From contig CAWCJC010000006.1 in assembly GCA_963795835.1 (NCBI GenBank), positions 434,001-498,000 on the forward strand: a DNA stretch of 64,000 nt, in the 5' to 3' direction. This document shows positions 55,158 through 63,930 of the stretch, in pieces. How positions within the stretch are numbered: the first letter of the stretch is position 1; every line of letters begins with the position of its first letter. The notes beneath the pieces were generated by a model, which saw only the letters and a list, made by a program, of their open reading frames with translations, did no database searches and had not been told where the DNA came from. The position numbers and the translations under genes were made by a program. The stretch is from JALYXI01 sp963795835. Its GTDB lineage: Bacteria; Acidobacteriota; Terriglobia; Bryobacterales; Bryobacteraceae.

Positions 55158-55859
55158 ATGCGCGTTTTACTAGTTGTTTTCGTCGTTTTCGCAAACCTCC
55201 CCGGGATCGTTAGGGCCGCAGATATATCAGGTATCGTTCGGATCGAAAGAAAGCTGACTAAGCGGAGTGTTACGGCAGCCATCCCCGTCTATCAGCGCGG
55301 CCCCGCAGTGGAACTCGGCAAGGATGTGGAAGAAGACCCGCTATCTTATGAACGGTCCCGCGTAGCCATTTGGATTGAGGGGCCCAGCGATGGATTGAGC
55401 GAGGAAGCCTCGATGCGGCAGGCTGAACGACGATTCGCACCCGATATGTTGGTGGTACCGGTTGGTTCGATTGTTTCTTTTCCCAACCTCGACCCCATTT
55501 TCCATAACGTTTTCTCCCTGTCTCAAGCAAAGAGCTTCGATTTAGGAAACTACGTTAAGGGTGATAGCCGAAGTGTTACGTTCGCGAAACCCGGTATTGT
55601 CTACGTGAACTGTCGTTTGCACCCCAATATGGCGGGCGCAATTGTGGTGACCCCAAACCATTGGAACGCAAAGGCCGACCGGGCAGGTCTCTTCCGATTG
55701 CATGATGTCCCTGCTGGCCAGTACACGGTGGTCGCATGGCACAAAGCCGCTGGTTATTTTCGCAAGAGCGTAAATGTGGCGCCTGGCGTAGAAACGAAAA
55801 TCGATTTCTTCATCCCGTTCACGGCTTTGGAAACCGAACAGGCGAGAGCCCGGAAGTGA
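55158..55859 (+). CDS. Exported cupredoxin-like protein with C-terminal beta domain
   Basis: 233 residues. Signal peptide VLLVVFVVFANLPGIVRA. Cupredoxin type-1 copper ligands visible: His116 (PIFHNVFS), Cys152, His155 and Met158 (NCRLHPNM). C-terminal about 170-225 resembles a carboxypeptidase-regulatory beta sandwich (GLFRLHDVPAGQYTVVAWH). Similar proteins are often called methylamine utilisation proteins. Immediately precedes the HD-GYP gene (1 base gap). Confidence 0.85.
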   Translation: MRVLLVVFVVFANLPGIVRAADISGIVRIERKLTKRSVTAAIPVYQRGPAVELGKDVEEDPLSYERSRVAIWIEGPSDGLSEEASMRQAERRFAPDMLVVPVGSIVSFPNLDPIFHNVFSLSQAKSFDLGNYVKGDSRSVTFAKPGIVYVNCRLHPNMAGAIVVTPNHWNAKADRAGLFRLHDVPAGQYTVVAWHKAAGYFRKSVNVAPGVETKIDFFIPFTALETEQARARK

Positions 55860-55860
55860 C

Positions 55861-57492
55861 ATGCGCTTTCGTACTCAAGTTTTTCTCTTCAGTTTTCTCC
55901 CGGTAGCTATTCTGCTGGGGTTCAGCTTTGGCATTGTTCAAAGTCTTGTTCAGTTGACGGTTAGAGAGGGAGTGCGCTCATCTTTGCGCGACAGTCAACT
56001 CGCTATCGCGCGCGTCCGCGCAAAAAGCGAGTTGCAGAACAGCCGCTTTCTGAGCATCGTGGGAGAGAATTCCGCGCTCAAAGCGGGAATACAGCTATTG
56101 CTAGGAGCTCGCGAGAGTGACGCGGCGCGGAACACGGTCGAAGATCAGTTGAATGAGCTGTGCGCCCACATGAATTTTGATTTGCTTCTTGTCTCGGCTC
56201 CGAACGGCACTCCCCTCGCCGGGGTAGTTCGGCAAGACAAAGAACTGATCCCGTTCAGCACCACTGATTTCGGAGCCACCCAGCACGGTCTATTCGCGTT
56301 GAACGGTCATCTGTTTCAGACCGCATCCGTTCCAATCGATCAAGCCGACGAAAACATCGGGTTGCTTACGGTGGGTGAGCAATTTGATCTTTCCGAATTA
56401 ACAACTTCCGCTGTTCTCATTCGCAAGGGAAAAGTATTACAAACGAGCATTCCCGGAGTACGCCCTCTGGACGTGGAAGAGGCTCTCGCCAGGTGTGACG
56501 CCCAAACGGAATGCACTATCCATTTGCGAGGAGAGAACTACGTGACCCTACCGATGCAAAGCGAAACCCTACGAGGCAGCGAATATGAAATTCGAAGCGT
56601 CCAGAATGTCGATGCAGCAACAACCCCGGTCTTGACTGCGATCCGTAGATTGTTCGTTGGAGTCTCTTTTTGCGCTCTCATCATTGCGCTGGCGTGCAGC
56701 ATCGCCACGTCGCAAACGGTTGTGAGTCCGATCACGACGATGATTGCTCGTCTGCGAGACGCGCAGCAGACGGGCGTCCTGCCTAAGTTCGGGAAATCAG
56801 GGCAGCGGATCCGGGAGATCAACGAGCTTGCGGAAAGCTTTGACCGTGCGTCGGCTTCGATTCAGGCCGCGCGCGATTCGCTCCAGACCGCCTACTTACA
56901 GTTTGTGGAGTCCTTGGCAAATGCACTCGACGCCCGCGACCCCTACACCGCGGGCCATAGTTGGCGAGTGAGCCAGCTTTCCTGTTCCACGGCTGAAGCT
57001 CTGAATCTGGACCCGGAGCAGGTGGAACGCATCCGAGTTGGGGCGCTTCTTCACGACATTGGCAAGATCGGCATTGCAGACCGTGTGCTGCAAAAGCCGG
57101 CGCCACTGAGTGACGAAGAGTTCGCGCTGGTTCAAGAACATCCGCAAATCGGCCGACGCATACTTGAAGCTGTTCACGGTTTTTCGCCTTTCCTGGCGGC
57201 GGTGGAATCGCACCACGAGAACTGGAACGGTACGGGTTATCCGTTGGGACAGTGCGGGGAGCAAACGCCTATTGACGCGCGAATCATTCACGTGACCGAC
57301 GCATATGATGCGATGACATCCGATCGCCCATATAGAAATGGAATGACTCATGAACAGGCAATTGGCATTCTGAAGGCAAATGCGGGAAGCCAGTTCGATC
57401 CAAAAGTAGTGGCAGCTTTTTCATCCAATTTACCCAAGAGACGACTGATGGCGGTTGAAACCGAGGAGCACGCGGGTATGGTGGCGGCATGA
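55861..57492 (+). CDS. HD-GYP c-di-GMP phosphodiesterase with periplasmic sensor
   Basis: 543 residues. TM helix at about 7-30, periplasmic sensor about 35-265, second TM about 265-290, HAMP-like segment, coiled linker, then HD-GYP domain: HSWRVSQLS, HDIGKIG (about 398), HHENWNGTGYP (about 451; canonical Asp is Asn here), DAYDAMTSDRPYR. Hydrolyses c-di-GMP if active. The overlap with the beta-barrel gene and the 1-base gap after the cupredoxin gene suggest it senses a copper/redox state in the periplasm. Confidence 0.9.
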   Translation: MRFRTQVFLFSFLPVAILLGFSFGIVQSLVQLTVREGVRSSLRDSQLAIARVRAKSELQNSRFLSIVGENSALKAGIQLLLGARESDAARNTVEDQLNELCAHMNFDLLLVSAPNGTPLAGVVRQDKELIPFSTTDFGATQHGLFALNGHLFQTASVPIDQADENIGLLTVGEQFDLSELTTSAVLIRKGKVLQTSIPGVRPLDVEEALARCDAQTECTIHLRGENYVTLPMQSETLRGSEYEIRSVQNVDAATTPVLTAIRRLFVGVSFCALIIALACSIATSQTVVSPITTMIARLRDAQQTGVLPKFGKSGQRIREINELAESFDRASASIQAARDSLQTAYLQFVESLANALDARDPYTAGHSWRVSQLSCSTAEALNLDPEQVERIRVGALLHDIGKIGIADRVLQKPAPLSDEEFALVQEHPQIGRRILEAVHGFSPFLAAVESHHENWNGTGYPLGQCGEQTPIDARIIHVTDAYDAMTSDRPYRNGMTHEQAIGILKANAGSQFDPKVVAAFSSNLPKRRLMAVETEEHAGMVAA

Positions 57493-58568
57493 TCGCTCGT
57501 TCAATTACACTCTGTTGCTTCGCGGGGCTGTTGCTGCGCGCGCAGGAAGCTCAGTCCGGTTTCGAACTCAGGGCCACACTAAGCGCCTTGGCCCTCACTT
57601 CCGATGAGCTGACGCACGACCCGCGTTCTGGCGTTCCCGGGACCGCAGGCTTTCGCTCTGTTCTTTACCCCGCGTTGAAGATCGATGAACACTGGTCTGT
57701 TTCCGGCGCTTACCAGCTTTTGTCGCGCCCCTACTTCTCTGAGAGTTTCGAGACGCAGGGGTACGGCGTCAAGGGTTCCGTACTTCAGGCCACGCTGAAT
57801 TACTCGCGCGTAAAGCGAAACCGGTCGCTGCTCCTGCGGGCAGGCAAACTCCCCAGTGCGTTTGGGTCATTCTTGTTGCACTATGACGACGCGGCCAACG
57901 CCTTTGTTGACCAGCCGATGCAGTATGGTTATTACTACGCCACGGTATCCGACTTACCGGTTACAGGAGTGCAACTGGACGTAGCCAACAGCAAGTGGGA
58001 CGGACGATTGCAGCTTGCAAACTCCTCGCCTGCAAACCCGCGCAGTATCTTCTCTCACGACCAATATGGAAACTGGACAGGTGGGGCAGGCTATACCATC
58101 AAGCAGGGTTTTCGCGTGGGGGGCTCTGCTTACCATGGACCGTATTTAGACAGACAGTCTCCTTACTATTTCCCCGGAGAAGCGCCGCCCCGCAAACTGC
58201 CTGCATCCGGTCTCGGCCTTGAGGTCCAATGGGCAAGGGGCCAATGGAGTACCCAGGCTGAAATCCAGAAATTTAGAATGCCTTATCGTGCAATCCCGAC
58301 TTTTCGTCAGCACGCTGGCTACTTCGAAGTAAAGCGCGTGTTGAGCCCAAAATGGTACCTCGCTTCTCGCATTGGTTATCTCAACGCAAGCGCTGGCGGG
58401 AACAGTCAAAGCATTGAAACCGTGGCAGGTTTCCATCTAAACGCCAGTCAGACCGTCAAAATTGATTACGAGGCGAGGCGTGCGACAGAAGGCGAATACC
58501 GCCATCAAAACACGCTAGCGGTACAACTGGTGTCTACGGTACGGCCTTTTTCTTTCGGATGGAAATGA
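57489..58568 (+). CDS. Predicted outer-membrane beta-barrel protein
   Basis: 359 residues. Signal peptide ARSITLCCFAGLLLRA; then alternating amphipathic strands rich in Tyr, Trp and Gly (ALKIDEHWSVSGAYQLLSR, ATLNYSRVKRNRSLLLRAGKL, TGVQLDVANSKWDGRLQLA, TVKIDYEARRATEGEY) ending in FGWK. Looks like a porin-type barrel. ATGA overlap with the HD-GYP stop, so the three genes from 55158 form one operon. Ligand unknown. Confidence 0.78.
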   Translation: MIARSITLCCFAGLLLRAQEAQSGFELRATLSALALTSDELTHDPRSGVPGTAGFRSVLYPALKIDEHWSVSGAYQLLSRPYFSESFETQGYGVKGSVLQATLNYSRVKRNRSLLLRAGKLPSAFGSFLLHYDDAANAFVDQPMQYGYYYATVSDLPVTGVQLDVANSKWDGRLQLANSSPANPRSIFSHDQYGNWTGGAGYTIKQGFRVGGSAYHGPYLDRQSPYYFPGEAPPRKLPASGLGLEVQWARGQWSTQAEIQKFRMPYRAIPTFRQHAGYFEVKRVLSPKWYLASRIGYLNASAGGNSQSIETVAGFHLNASQTVKIDYEARRATEGEYRHQNTLAVQLVSTVRPFSFGWK

Positions 58569-58739
58569 GGACGTAAGGCGTCTGCGACGAACCCAACCGC
58601 TAACATTTCGGCAACGTTCTGAGGAACCACTTCGGGATAGCTTGTAATCATAGAATCAGCTGAGGTGAAAACAATCCGTGCGAGTTCCAAATATTCTCTA
58701 GAGGGACGAGCTCGTGGTCATCCCTCGGGAATTCATACG

Positions 58740-61244
58740 ATGAGCAGTATCAAAACGGCGATACTCCTGATTTCGCTCATCCTGTTTGGAACTCCATCGT
58801 CCGCTCAGAAGACGGACGCTACTCAAGACCGGCTTCGCCAGGCAGTCGAACTGGAGAAAAACAATAAGGATTCGGCAAGACAAGCTTTCACCCGGCTGTT
58901 GCCGGAAGTGCGACGTTCCCCCGGGTCAATTGAACTGGCGACGGTTCTTCAACACTTAAGCGTGTTGGATTTGAATGCAGCGGACTATCCAGCTGCCGTT
59001 GCGCATGCAAAAGAGTGCTCTGAACTATTTGAAGAATTGCACGATGCCGTCAACGAAATCAGTTGTGGAACGGTGATTGGCAGAGCACAAACAGCCTCGG
59101 GATTGTATGCCGACGCCGCTGCGACCGGCGAAAAGATGCTGGACGTTGCACGCTCAAAAGGATTAGCTGAAGCGCACGTTTCCCTGCTCAACAATTCGGG
59201 CAATATAGATCTTTTTCTCGGGCGTTATGACAAAGCATTCCGAAAGTATAAGGAAGCGGAAGGTTTGCTAGCCGTTTCAACTGGGCAGCCCTGGTACGCG
59301 CGGCGCCGCACTGTCACACTTGCAAACTTAGCGACGCTCTATCAACGTCTTGGCCAGTATGAGAGGGCTTTGCGGATGTATTCGCAGATCCGCGATTCCG
59401 CCCAGCCTCTACCGAGCGGGGAACAAGGCCAGGTCCTGGAAAACTCGGGAACACTCTTGCGTCGATTAGGCGATCCGTATAAAGCCCTGCAATTCTACGC
59501 GCAGGCTGGAGTCTTATTTGAAGCCGCTCACGATATAGCCGGGCAGATCTCCATCGCAAAGAACACTGGCATTGCTCTCGCTTTAGGACTGGGTCACCTG
59601 GACGAAGCAGTGCCTATGTTTCAACAGGCGCTGAATCTGGCAGTCCGTTTCGCGAATCAACGCGAGATAGCGCAAGCGGCGTTATACGAGGCCGAGACTC
59701 TGCGGCGGTCCGGCAAGCCCGAAGCGGCTGCAGAATTGTTCCGCGAAGCACTCTCTGTCTCACGCAAAATAGGAAGCGGTGAAGACGAGTGGAAAGCCCT
59801 TTACGGCTTAGGGCAGCTTACCGAGATTTCGGACCGTGCGGCTGCACTTCGGTATTATCAGCAGGCGATCGTTTGTATAGAGAAGATTCGCGTCAACGCC
59901 GGGCCGCCTGCTCAGCGCACCGGCTTCCTTGCAGACAAGCGCGACGTGTATGATGCCGCAATTCGCCTGCTCCTCTTGGAAACTCCGATTTCTGTATCGA
60001 GTATCTTTGACTTGCTTGAGAAGGCCAAAGCGCGCTCCTTTCAGGATGTTCTTCCCAGCACGGGCGACCTGAAACTCTCGTCCATTCAAGAAAGGTTGCC
60101 GCCCAGAACACTTCTCTTGGATTACTGGCTTTCAGAAGACCAGCTTGCCGTGATTTGGGTGAGCAATTCCGCGTGGGGAGTCTCCCAATCCAGAGCACCT
60201 ACAAAGTTGCAGCTGACGAATCTCTCCAACGTGATTTCTATTGGGGCTTCCTCAGACTGGAGAAGCCAGGCTGCGCAACTCTCCCGTGAAATACTCCCCT
60301 TCGCGAAACCCGATGCCGAGCGGCTAATCGTCATCCCCGATGGCCAGCTTCAGTCCATACCTTTTGAGGTGCTGAGCGCTTCTGGTAACAAGGCTGGAAG
60401 ACTTCTGATTGAGGACTACACCGTATCCTATCTGCCGGCAGCAGCGCTCCTTTTAAATCCGCGGCCTAGAAGAGCGGGTTGGATTGCCCCTTGGACCGCA
60501 TTGCTCGAAGGCTTTGCGGATCCTAGGACACGCGTTGATGGGCCTGCGAATCCGATGTTCTCGGCTGATCGGCTCGTCCCTCTTACGTCTTCTGCCGAAG
60601 AGCTAAGGTCGGCCTCGCGCTTGCTTGGGGGAAAGTCGCGCCTGCATATCGGTGCGGAGAACCGGAAAGAGGCGTTTCTTCATCGTTCTATACCCAATGC
60701 TCCCGTGCTCCATCTGGCTACTCATGCCATCGCGGACAGTGACGATCCCGATCGCTCCCGCCTCGCATTTTCACCTCTGTCCCCAGGTGCACCCGCAGAC
60801 TACCTTTTTGCCAGAGAGCTCTACAGCGCAAATTTGAAGGGCGTTGACCTGGCCCTACTTTCTGCGTGCGATACAGAGCGTGGAACCACCATACGAGGAG
60901 AAGGCGTGCAGAGCCTTAGCCGCGCATTACTTGCCGCCGGCGCACAATCCTCTATAACAACGTTGTGGCGCGTCGGAGACGTCACAGGTAAGCGCTTTTC
61001 AGATCGCCTGTACGCCCATCTCGCCAAGGGCGAACCGGTGGCCGAAGCCCTGCGCGCCGTCAAGCTTGAATTTTACAATTCGGCGGGGCCACTCGCCCAC
61101 CCGTCCTATTGGAGTCTTTATATTCTGAATGGAAACCCTCTGGTTCGAATCCCTCGATCCGTACCGTGGGCTGCCATTGTGGGTTTTTTCTTCTTGCTAG
61201 CCGCTCTTTGCTTTACATTGAAGCAAAAACAATCCCGCGGTTAG
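58740..61244 (+). CDS. Exported TPR-CHAT caspase-like protease with C-terminal membrane anchor
   Basis: 834 residues from ATG 58740 (a start at 58665 is in frame but lacks a natural leader). Signal peptide SSIKTAILLISLILFGTPSSA. About residues 40-400: eight or so TPR units (YPAAVAHAKECSELFEEL, YDKAFRKYKEAEGLL, YERALRMYSQIRDSA, YKALQFYAQAGVLFEAA). CHAT domain about 540-800 with His662 (HLATHAI) and Cys710 (LLSACDTERG) as the dyad, and the GAQSSITTLWRV segment. C-terminal TM helix (AAIVGFFFLLAALCFTL) then a basic tail. Predicted periplasmic protease. Confidence 0.9.
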   Translation: MSSIKTAILLISLILFGTPSSAQKTDATQDRLRQAVELEKNNKDSARQAFTRLLPEVRRSPGSIELATVLQHLSVLDLNAADYPAAVAHAKECSELFEELHDAVNEISCGTVIGRAQTASGLYADAAATGEKMLDVARSKGLAEAHVSLLNNSGNIDLFLGRYDKAFRKYKEAEGLLAVSTGQPWYARRRTVTLANLATLYQRLGQYERALRMYSQIRDSAQPLPSGEQGQVLENSGTLLRRLGDPYKALQFYAQAGVLFEAAHDIAGQISIAKNTGIALALGLGHLDEAVPMFQQALNLAVRFANQREIAQAALYEAETLRRSGKPEAAAELFREALSVSRKIGSGEDEWKALYGLGQLTEISDRAAALRYYQQAIVCIEKIRVNAGPPAQRTGFLADKRDVYDAAIRLLLLETPISVSSIFDLLEKAKARSFQDVLPSTGDLKLSSIQERLPPRTLLLDYWLSEDQLAVIWVSNSAWGVSQSRAPTKLQLTNLSNVISIGASSDWRSQAAQLSREILPFAKPDAERLIVIPDGQLQSIPFEVLSASGNKAGRLLIEDYTVSYLPAAALLLNPRPRRAGWIAPWTALLEGFADPRTRVDGPANPMFSADRLVPLTSSAEELRSASRLLGGKSRLHIGAENRKEAFLHRSIPNAPVLHLATHAIADSDDPDRSRLAFSPLSPGAPADYLFARELYSANLKGVDLALLSACDTERGTTIRGEGVQSLSRALLAAGAQSSITTLWRVGDVTGKRFSDRLYAHLAKGEPVAEALRAVKLEFYNSAGPLAHPSYWSLYILNGNPLVRIPRSVPWAAIVGFFFLLAALCFTLKQKQSRG

Positions 61245-62368
61245 TGTCCCACCGCGAATGCCGCCGCAGTCCCTGCCGCTTGGTCCGCATTGATGCCCAA
61301 GAACTGCACAGGGCAATCGGAACTCGCTCGCACGGTCGAATTTGCCGGAAGTGATTGGCCGAAATATTCGCCGAGCTCCCGAACCATTCTTCCTCGTGAC
61401 GGGAGCGCCACCTGTACCTTCCCCATTGAAGCGCCAAACGGAGAGAACGCTTCAAGCTGTATGTTCGCTATGACGTCGCCCGGGTTCTGCATTGCCAACG
61501 CGGTAAGAATTGAGTTCTGAATCCCTGCCGAGTTTTGAGTCAACAGCGCCGAAGAGTACTTCAGAGTAGAAAATATCGGCAAGGTCGCATTTACCAGAGG
61601 AATAGAGCTTGTTCCTTGTGCGACGCCGCGAAGATAAGAGTAATAGCTGTCTGCAGAGCCGTCCGGGTTCTTCATGTCGATCCGTTGTCCGTCCATTACA
61701 GCCGGTTCCCCAAGCGTGAAATCAATTTCGTTAGCGCTCACGAAAGATACAGCGCCGATTTTCACCGTGGCTCCCACCGAAGTACCTGGCTGAAATCCAC
61801 TGCCAGTCACACGCACCCGAGTCCCCGCCGGCCATGAACCGCCGCCCGGCACCACATTGTTGATTGAAACGCTACCGCCAATGGTAAGAGTGCCCGGTTT
61901 CACAACGAAGGCGTACGCTTGGGTTCCGTAGGATGCGGTCAAGGAAACTCCCGTCCCAAGCTGAACCACATGCCCTTTGGGTGCATCGTCCCGAATGTGG
62001 GCCGCGACGGTTAAGACCGGATAGTCGACGGAAGTTCCAAACGTTCCGCTCAGAGAAGAATAATTCACTTGCAAGGCGGTCCCGTTCACTACAGCCGTTC
62101 CAAATACGTCGCCTGTAGCGCTGAATAATTCCACTCCGTAAATCGCGTCGAAAGCCCCGGCGTCAAACATCGTGGACGTAGAACCTGTCGAGATTGGCCT
62201 GGGCTCCGTTAAAGAAAATTTGATTTGCACGGTTCCTCCCGCAGGCTGCACTTCGCTGAGGATCCTGATTTCCGGCGGCGCCGCTGGATTCGCGGCGCCT
62301 CCCCCTTGTTTCCCCCCGGCATTGATGATTTGAATTGAGATTGCGCCAAGTAATAAGAATTTGGTCAT
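61241..62368 (-). CDS. Exported IPT/TIG-domain protein
   Basis: 375 residues. Signal peptide TKFLLLGAISIQIINA, low-complexity Gly/Pro linker, then beta domains. About 165-260 contains an IPT/TIG-like unit (NNVVPGGGSWPAGTRVRVTGSGFQPGT, VSFVSANEIDFTL) and a C-terminal domain (ALAMQNPGDVIANIQLEAFSPFGA, FGQSLPANSTVRASSDCPVQFLG). Overlaps the convergent CHAT gene by 4 bases. Its position 50 bases after the anti-sigma gene on the same strand suggests it belongs to that regulon. Confidence 0.75.
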   Translation of the reverse strand: MTKFLLLGAISIQIINAGGKQGGGAANPAAPPEIRILSEVQPAGGTVQIKFSLTEPRPISTGSTSTMFDAGAFDAIYGVELFSATGDVFGTAVVNGTALQVNYSSLSGTFGTSVDYPVLTVAAHIRDDAPKGHVVQLGTGVSLTASYGTQAYAFVVKPGTLTIGGSVSINNVVPGGGSWPAGTRVRVTGSGFQPGTSVGATVKIGAVSFVSANEIDFTLGEPAVMDGQRIDMKNPDGSADSYYSYLRGVAQGTSSIPLVNATLPIFSTLKYSSALLTQNSAGIQNSILTALAMQNPGDVIANIQLEAFSPFGASMGKVQVALPSRGRMVRELGEYFGQSLPANSTVRASSDCPVQFLGINADQAAGTAAAFAVGH

Positions 62369-62417
62369 ATGAGCTTACCTGATGATGATAAGAAGCCAGA
62401 CCGTTTCGGTTGTGTGG

Positions 62418-63149
62418 CTAACGTAAAGAAGTTGTGAATTCGAAGGTTTCGGACCCAGAAATCTCTTTTCCGTCTTTTCCGAAGGCTTTCACGTCCCAAA
62501 GCAGCCGCTTTCCGGGCAGGATTTTGGAAACAGCCTCCGAAGGCAGCATGACACGCTCCTCCGAAACTCGACTCTGCCAGATATTGGTGTGATCTACCTC
62601 CATCAGGCGTACTTCGTACTCCGCGGCTCCTGAAACCTTTTCCCAGCGGAGGTCCTTCGGAACCGAATCAACCGGCCCCAAGGGGGACAGACCCCGAAGT
62701 TGTTGAGAACGATATTGTTGCGACTCAAGCCGGGTCCCGTCTTCCCCGCGAAGGTCGGGCCGGTTGACAGGACGGTTCACCTGTACCAATGCCACCATCA
62801 CCAACACGGAAGCGAATGCCAGAGAGGCGGGCGCCAGAAATCGCGGACGGAGAAGCCGTTGCCACAGGGATTCGGGCTGAGATGGAATGCCGGTTCGTCC
62901 CGCTTCTGCCCAATTCACCTGCGCCAAGCGCTTGCTAATTGCCTGGACGGCGGGCTGATCGGCAGTCTGGCCCATCTCAGAGAACAGGGCCAACTCGGTC
63001 CGGCAGCGTGGGCATTGGGAGACGTGCGATTCCATCGCAGGGCTGAGAACCTGGTCGAGTAACGCTGAGAGCGGCGGGCAATCCGGTGTCACTGCGAGTG
63101 CGTCACGAAGAGTCATATCATTAGTTCCCGGCTTCTTCTCAAAGTTCAT
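62418..63149 (-). CDS. Zinc-finger anti-sigma factor with periplasmic beta domain
   Basis: 243 residues. ZAS-type zinc finger with H42-x3-C46-x2-C49 (HVSQCPRC) near the N-terminus, one TM helix (LAPASLAFASVLVMVALVQV, about 112-131), and a periplasmic FN3-like domain (YEVRLMEVDHTNIWQS, LLWDVKAFGKDGKEISGSETFEF). Overlaps the ECF sigma gene by 11 bases. Would hold the sigma factor at the membrane until the periplasmic part is cleaved or remodelled. Confidence 0.88.
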   Translation of the reverse strand: MNFEKKPGTNDMTLRDALAVTPDCPPLSALLDQVLSPAMESHVSQCPRCRTELALFSEMGQTADQPAVQAISKRLAQVNWAEAGRTGIPSQPESLWQRLLRPRFLAPASLAFASVLVMVALVQVNRPVNRPDLRGEDGTRLESQQYRSQQLRGLSPLGPVDSVPKDLRWEKVSGAAEYEVRLMEVDHTNIWQSRVSEERVMLPSEAVSKILPGKRLLWDVKAFGKDGKEISGSETFEFTTSLR

Positions 63150-63759
63150 CGCCCTGTCCTTTGCTCACCGGCTGACGCTTGTCGCGGGCATTCCAGCGCT
63201 TTACCGCTACGGCGAGTTTGCGTTTCGCGCTCACGATGTATGCTTTGGCGCCGCTCGAGTTGGTCAGTCCCAAAACCCTGGTGATCGCCTTCAACGGCAA
63301 CTCCTCGCCAAAATGAAGCGTCATCACCTGAACTTCGGTGGCGTCGAGAGTTTCGGTAAGCATCGCGCGCATTTGAACTATCGCCTGCTCTGTTTCGATG
63401 CTTGCTGCCGGATCGCAGATATTCAGGTCCGGCATCTCGAAAGAAAGCTCGGCTCCACTCTCTGACGGCTCGGAAGCTCTTGCTTTGAGAAAGTTCAGGC
63501 AATGATTTCGCGCGACCACATACAGCCAAGTTGAGAACTTGGCGTTGCCCTGAAAGGACTCCATGTGCCTGTAAGCCCGCAGGAAAACTTCCTGCGCCAA
63601 GTCGCTCGCCATTTCCCGGTTGCCCGTCGCGCGATAGCACCATGACGCCACACGCACGGTGTAACGGCCAAAGAGCTCGTTGACGGCGGCATCGGACAGG
63701 CCGGACCCCTTCTCCGCGAGGAAGCACCGCACCAGTTCCTCGTCGCTTTGAGCGGCCAT
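63139..63759 (-). CDS. ECF-type sigma-70 factor
   Basis: 206 residues. Region 2: NELFGRYTVRVASWCYRATGNREMASDLAQEVFLRAYRHMESFQ, FSTWLYVVARNHCLNFLKA. Region 4: EVQVMTLHFGEELPLKAITRVLGLTNSSGAKAYIVSAKRKLAVAVKRW. Loss of the usual acidic and Leu spacing is minor. Paired with the anti-sigma gene. Upstream 63760-63866 likely carries its promoter; no clear consensus was found by eye. Confidence 0.95.
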   Translation of the reverse strand: MAAQSDEELVRCFLAEKGSGLSDAAVNELFGRYTVRVASWCYRATGNREMASDLAQEVFLRAYRHMESFQGNAKFSTWLYVVARNHCLNFLKARASEPSESGAELSFEMPDLNICDPAASIETEQAIVQMRAMLTETLDATEVQVMTLHFGEELPLKAITRVLGLTNSSGAKAYIVSAKRKLAVAVKRWNARDKRQPVSKGQGDEL

Positions 63760-63866
63760 GGAACCGATTATAGGCGTGCAGTGAGTTTTCCATGGTAGTT
63801 TAAGGGCCGTCTATGTAGTAAGACCGCTGAGATTGGACAGTGGAACAAGAAAAAGAAACGCAAAGA

Positions 63867-63905
63867 GGGAACGCCCAGGGTGCAGACTGCGCCCTGGGCG
63901 TTCCC
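63867..63905. terminator. Strong hairpin terminator, probably bidirectional
   Basis: GGGAACGCCCAGGG (63867-63880) pairs perfectly with CCCTGGGCGTTCCC (63892-63905); the loop adds GCA/TGC pairs. Plus strand is followed by GTG and five T (63909-63913); the minus-strand side has a T-rich run (opposite 63849-63857). It lies about 25 bases after the stop of the minus-strand gene that enters from the right edge, and upstream of the sigma gene. Confidence 0.85.
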
Positions 63906-63930
63906 GTGTTTTTCGAATTAAGCGAAGCTA

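Noticed and set aside
61236..61256. CGCGGT/ACCGCG inverted repeat between the CHAT and TIG stops
   Set aside because: Six-base stem without a T run on either side; too weak to call a terminator.
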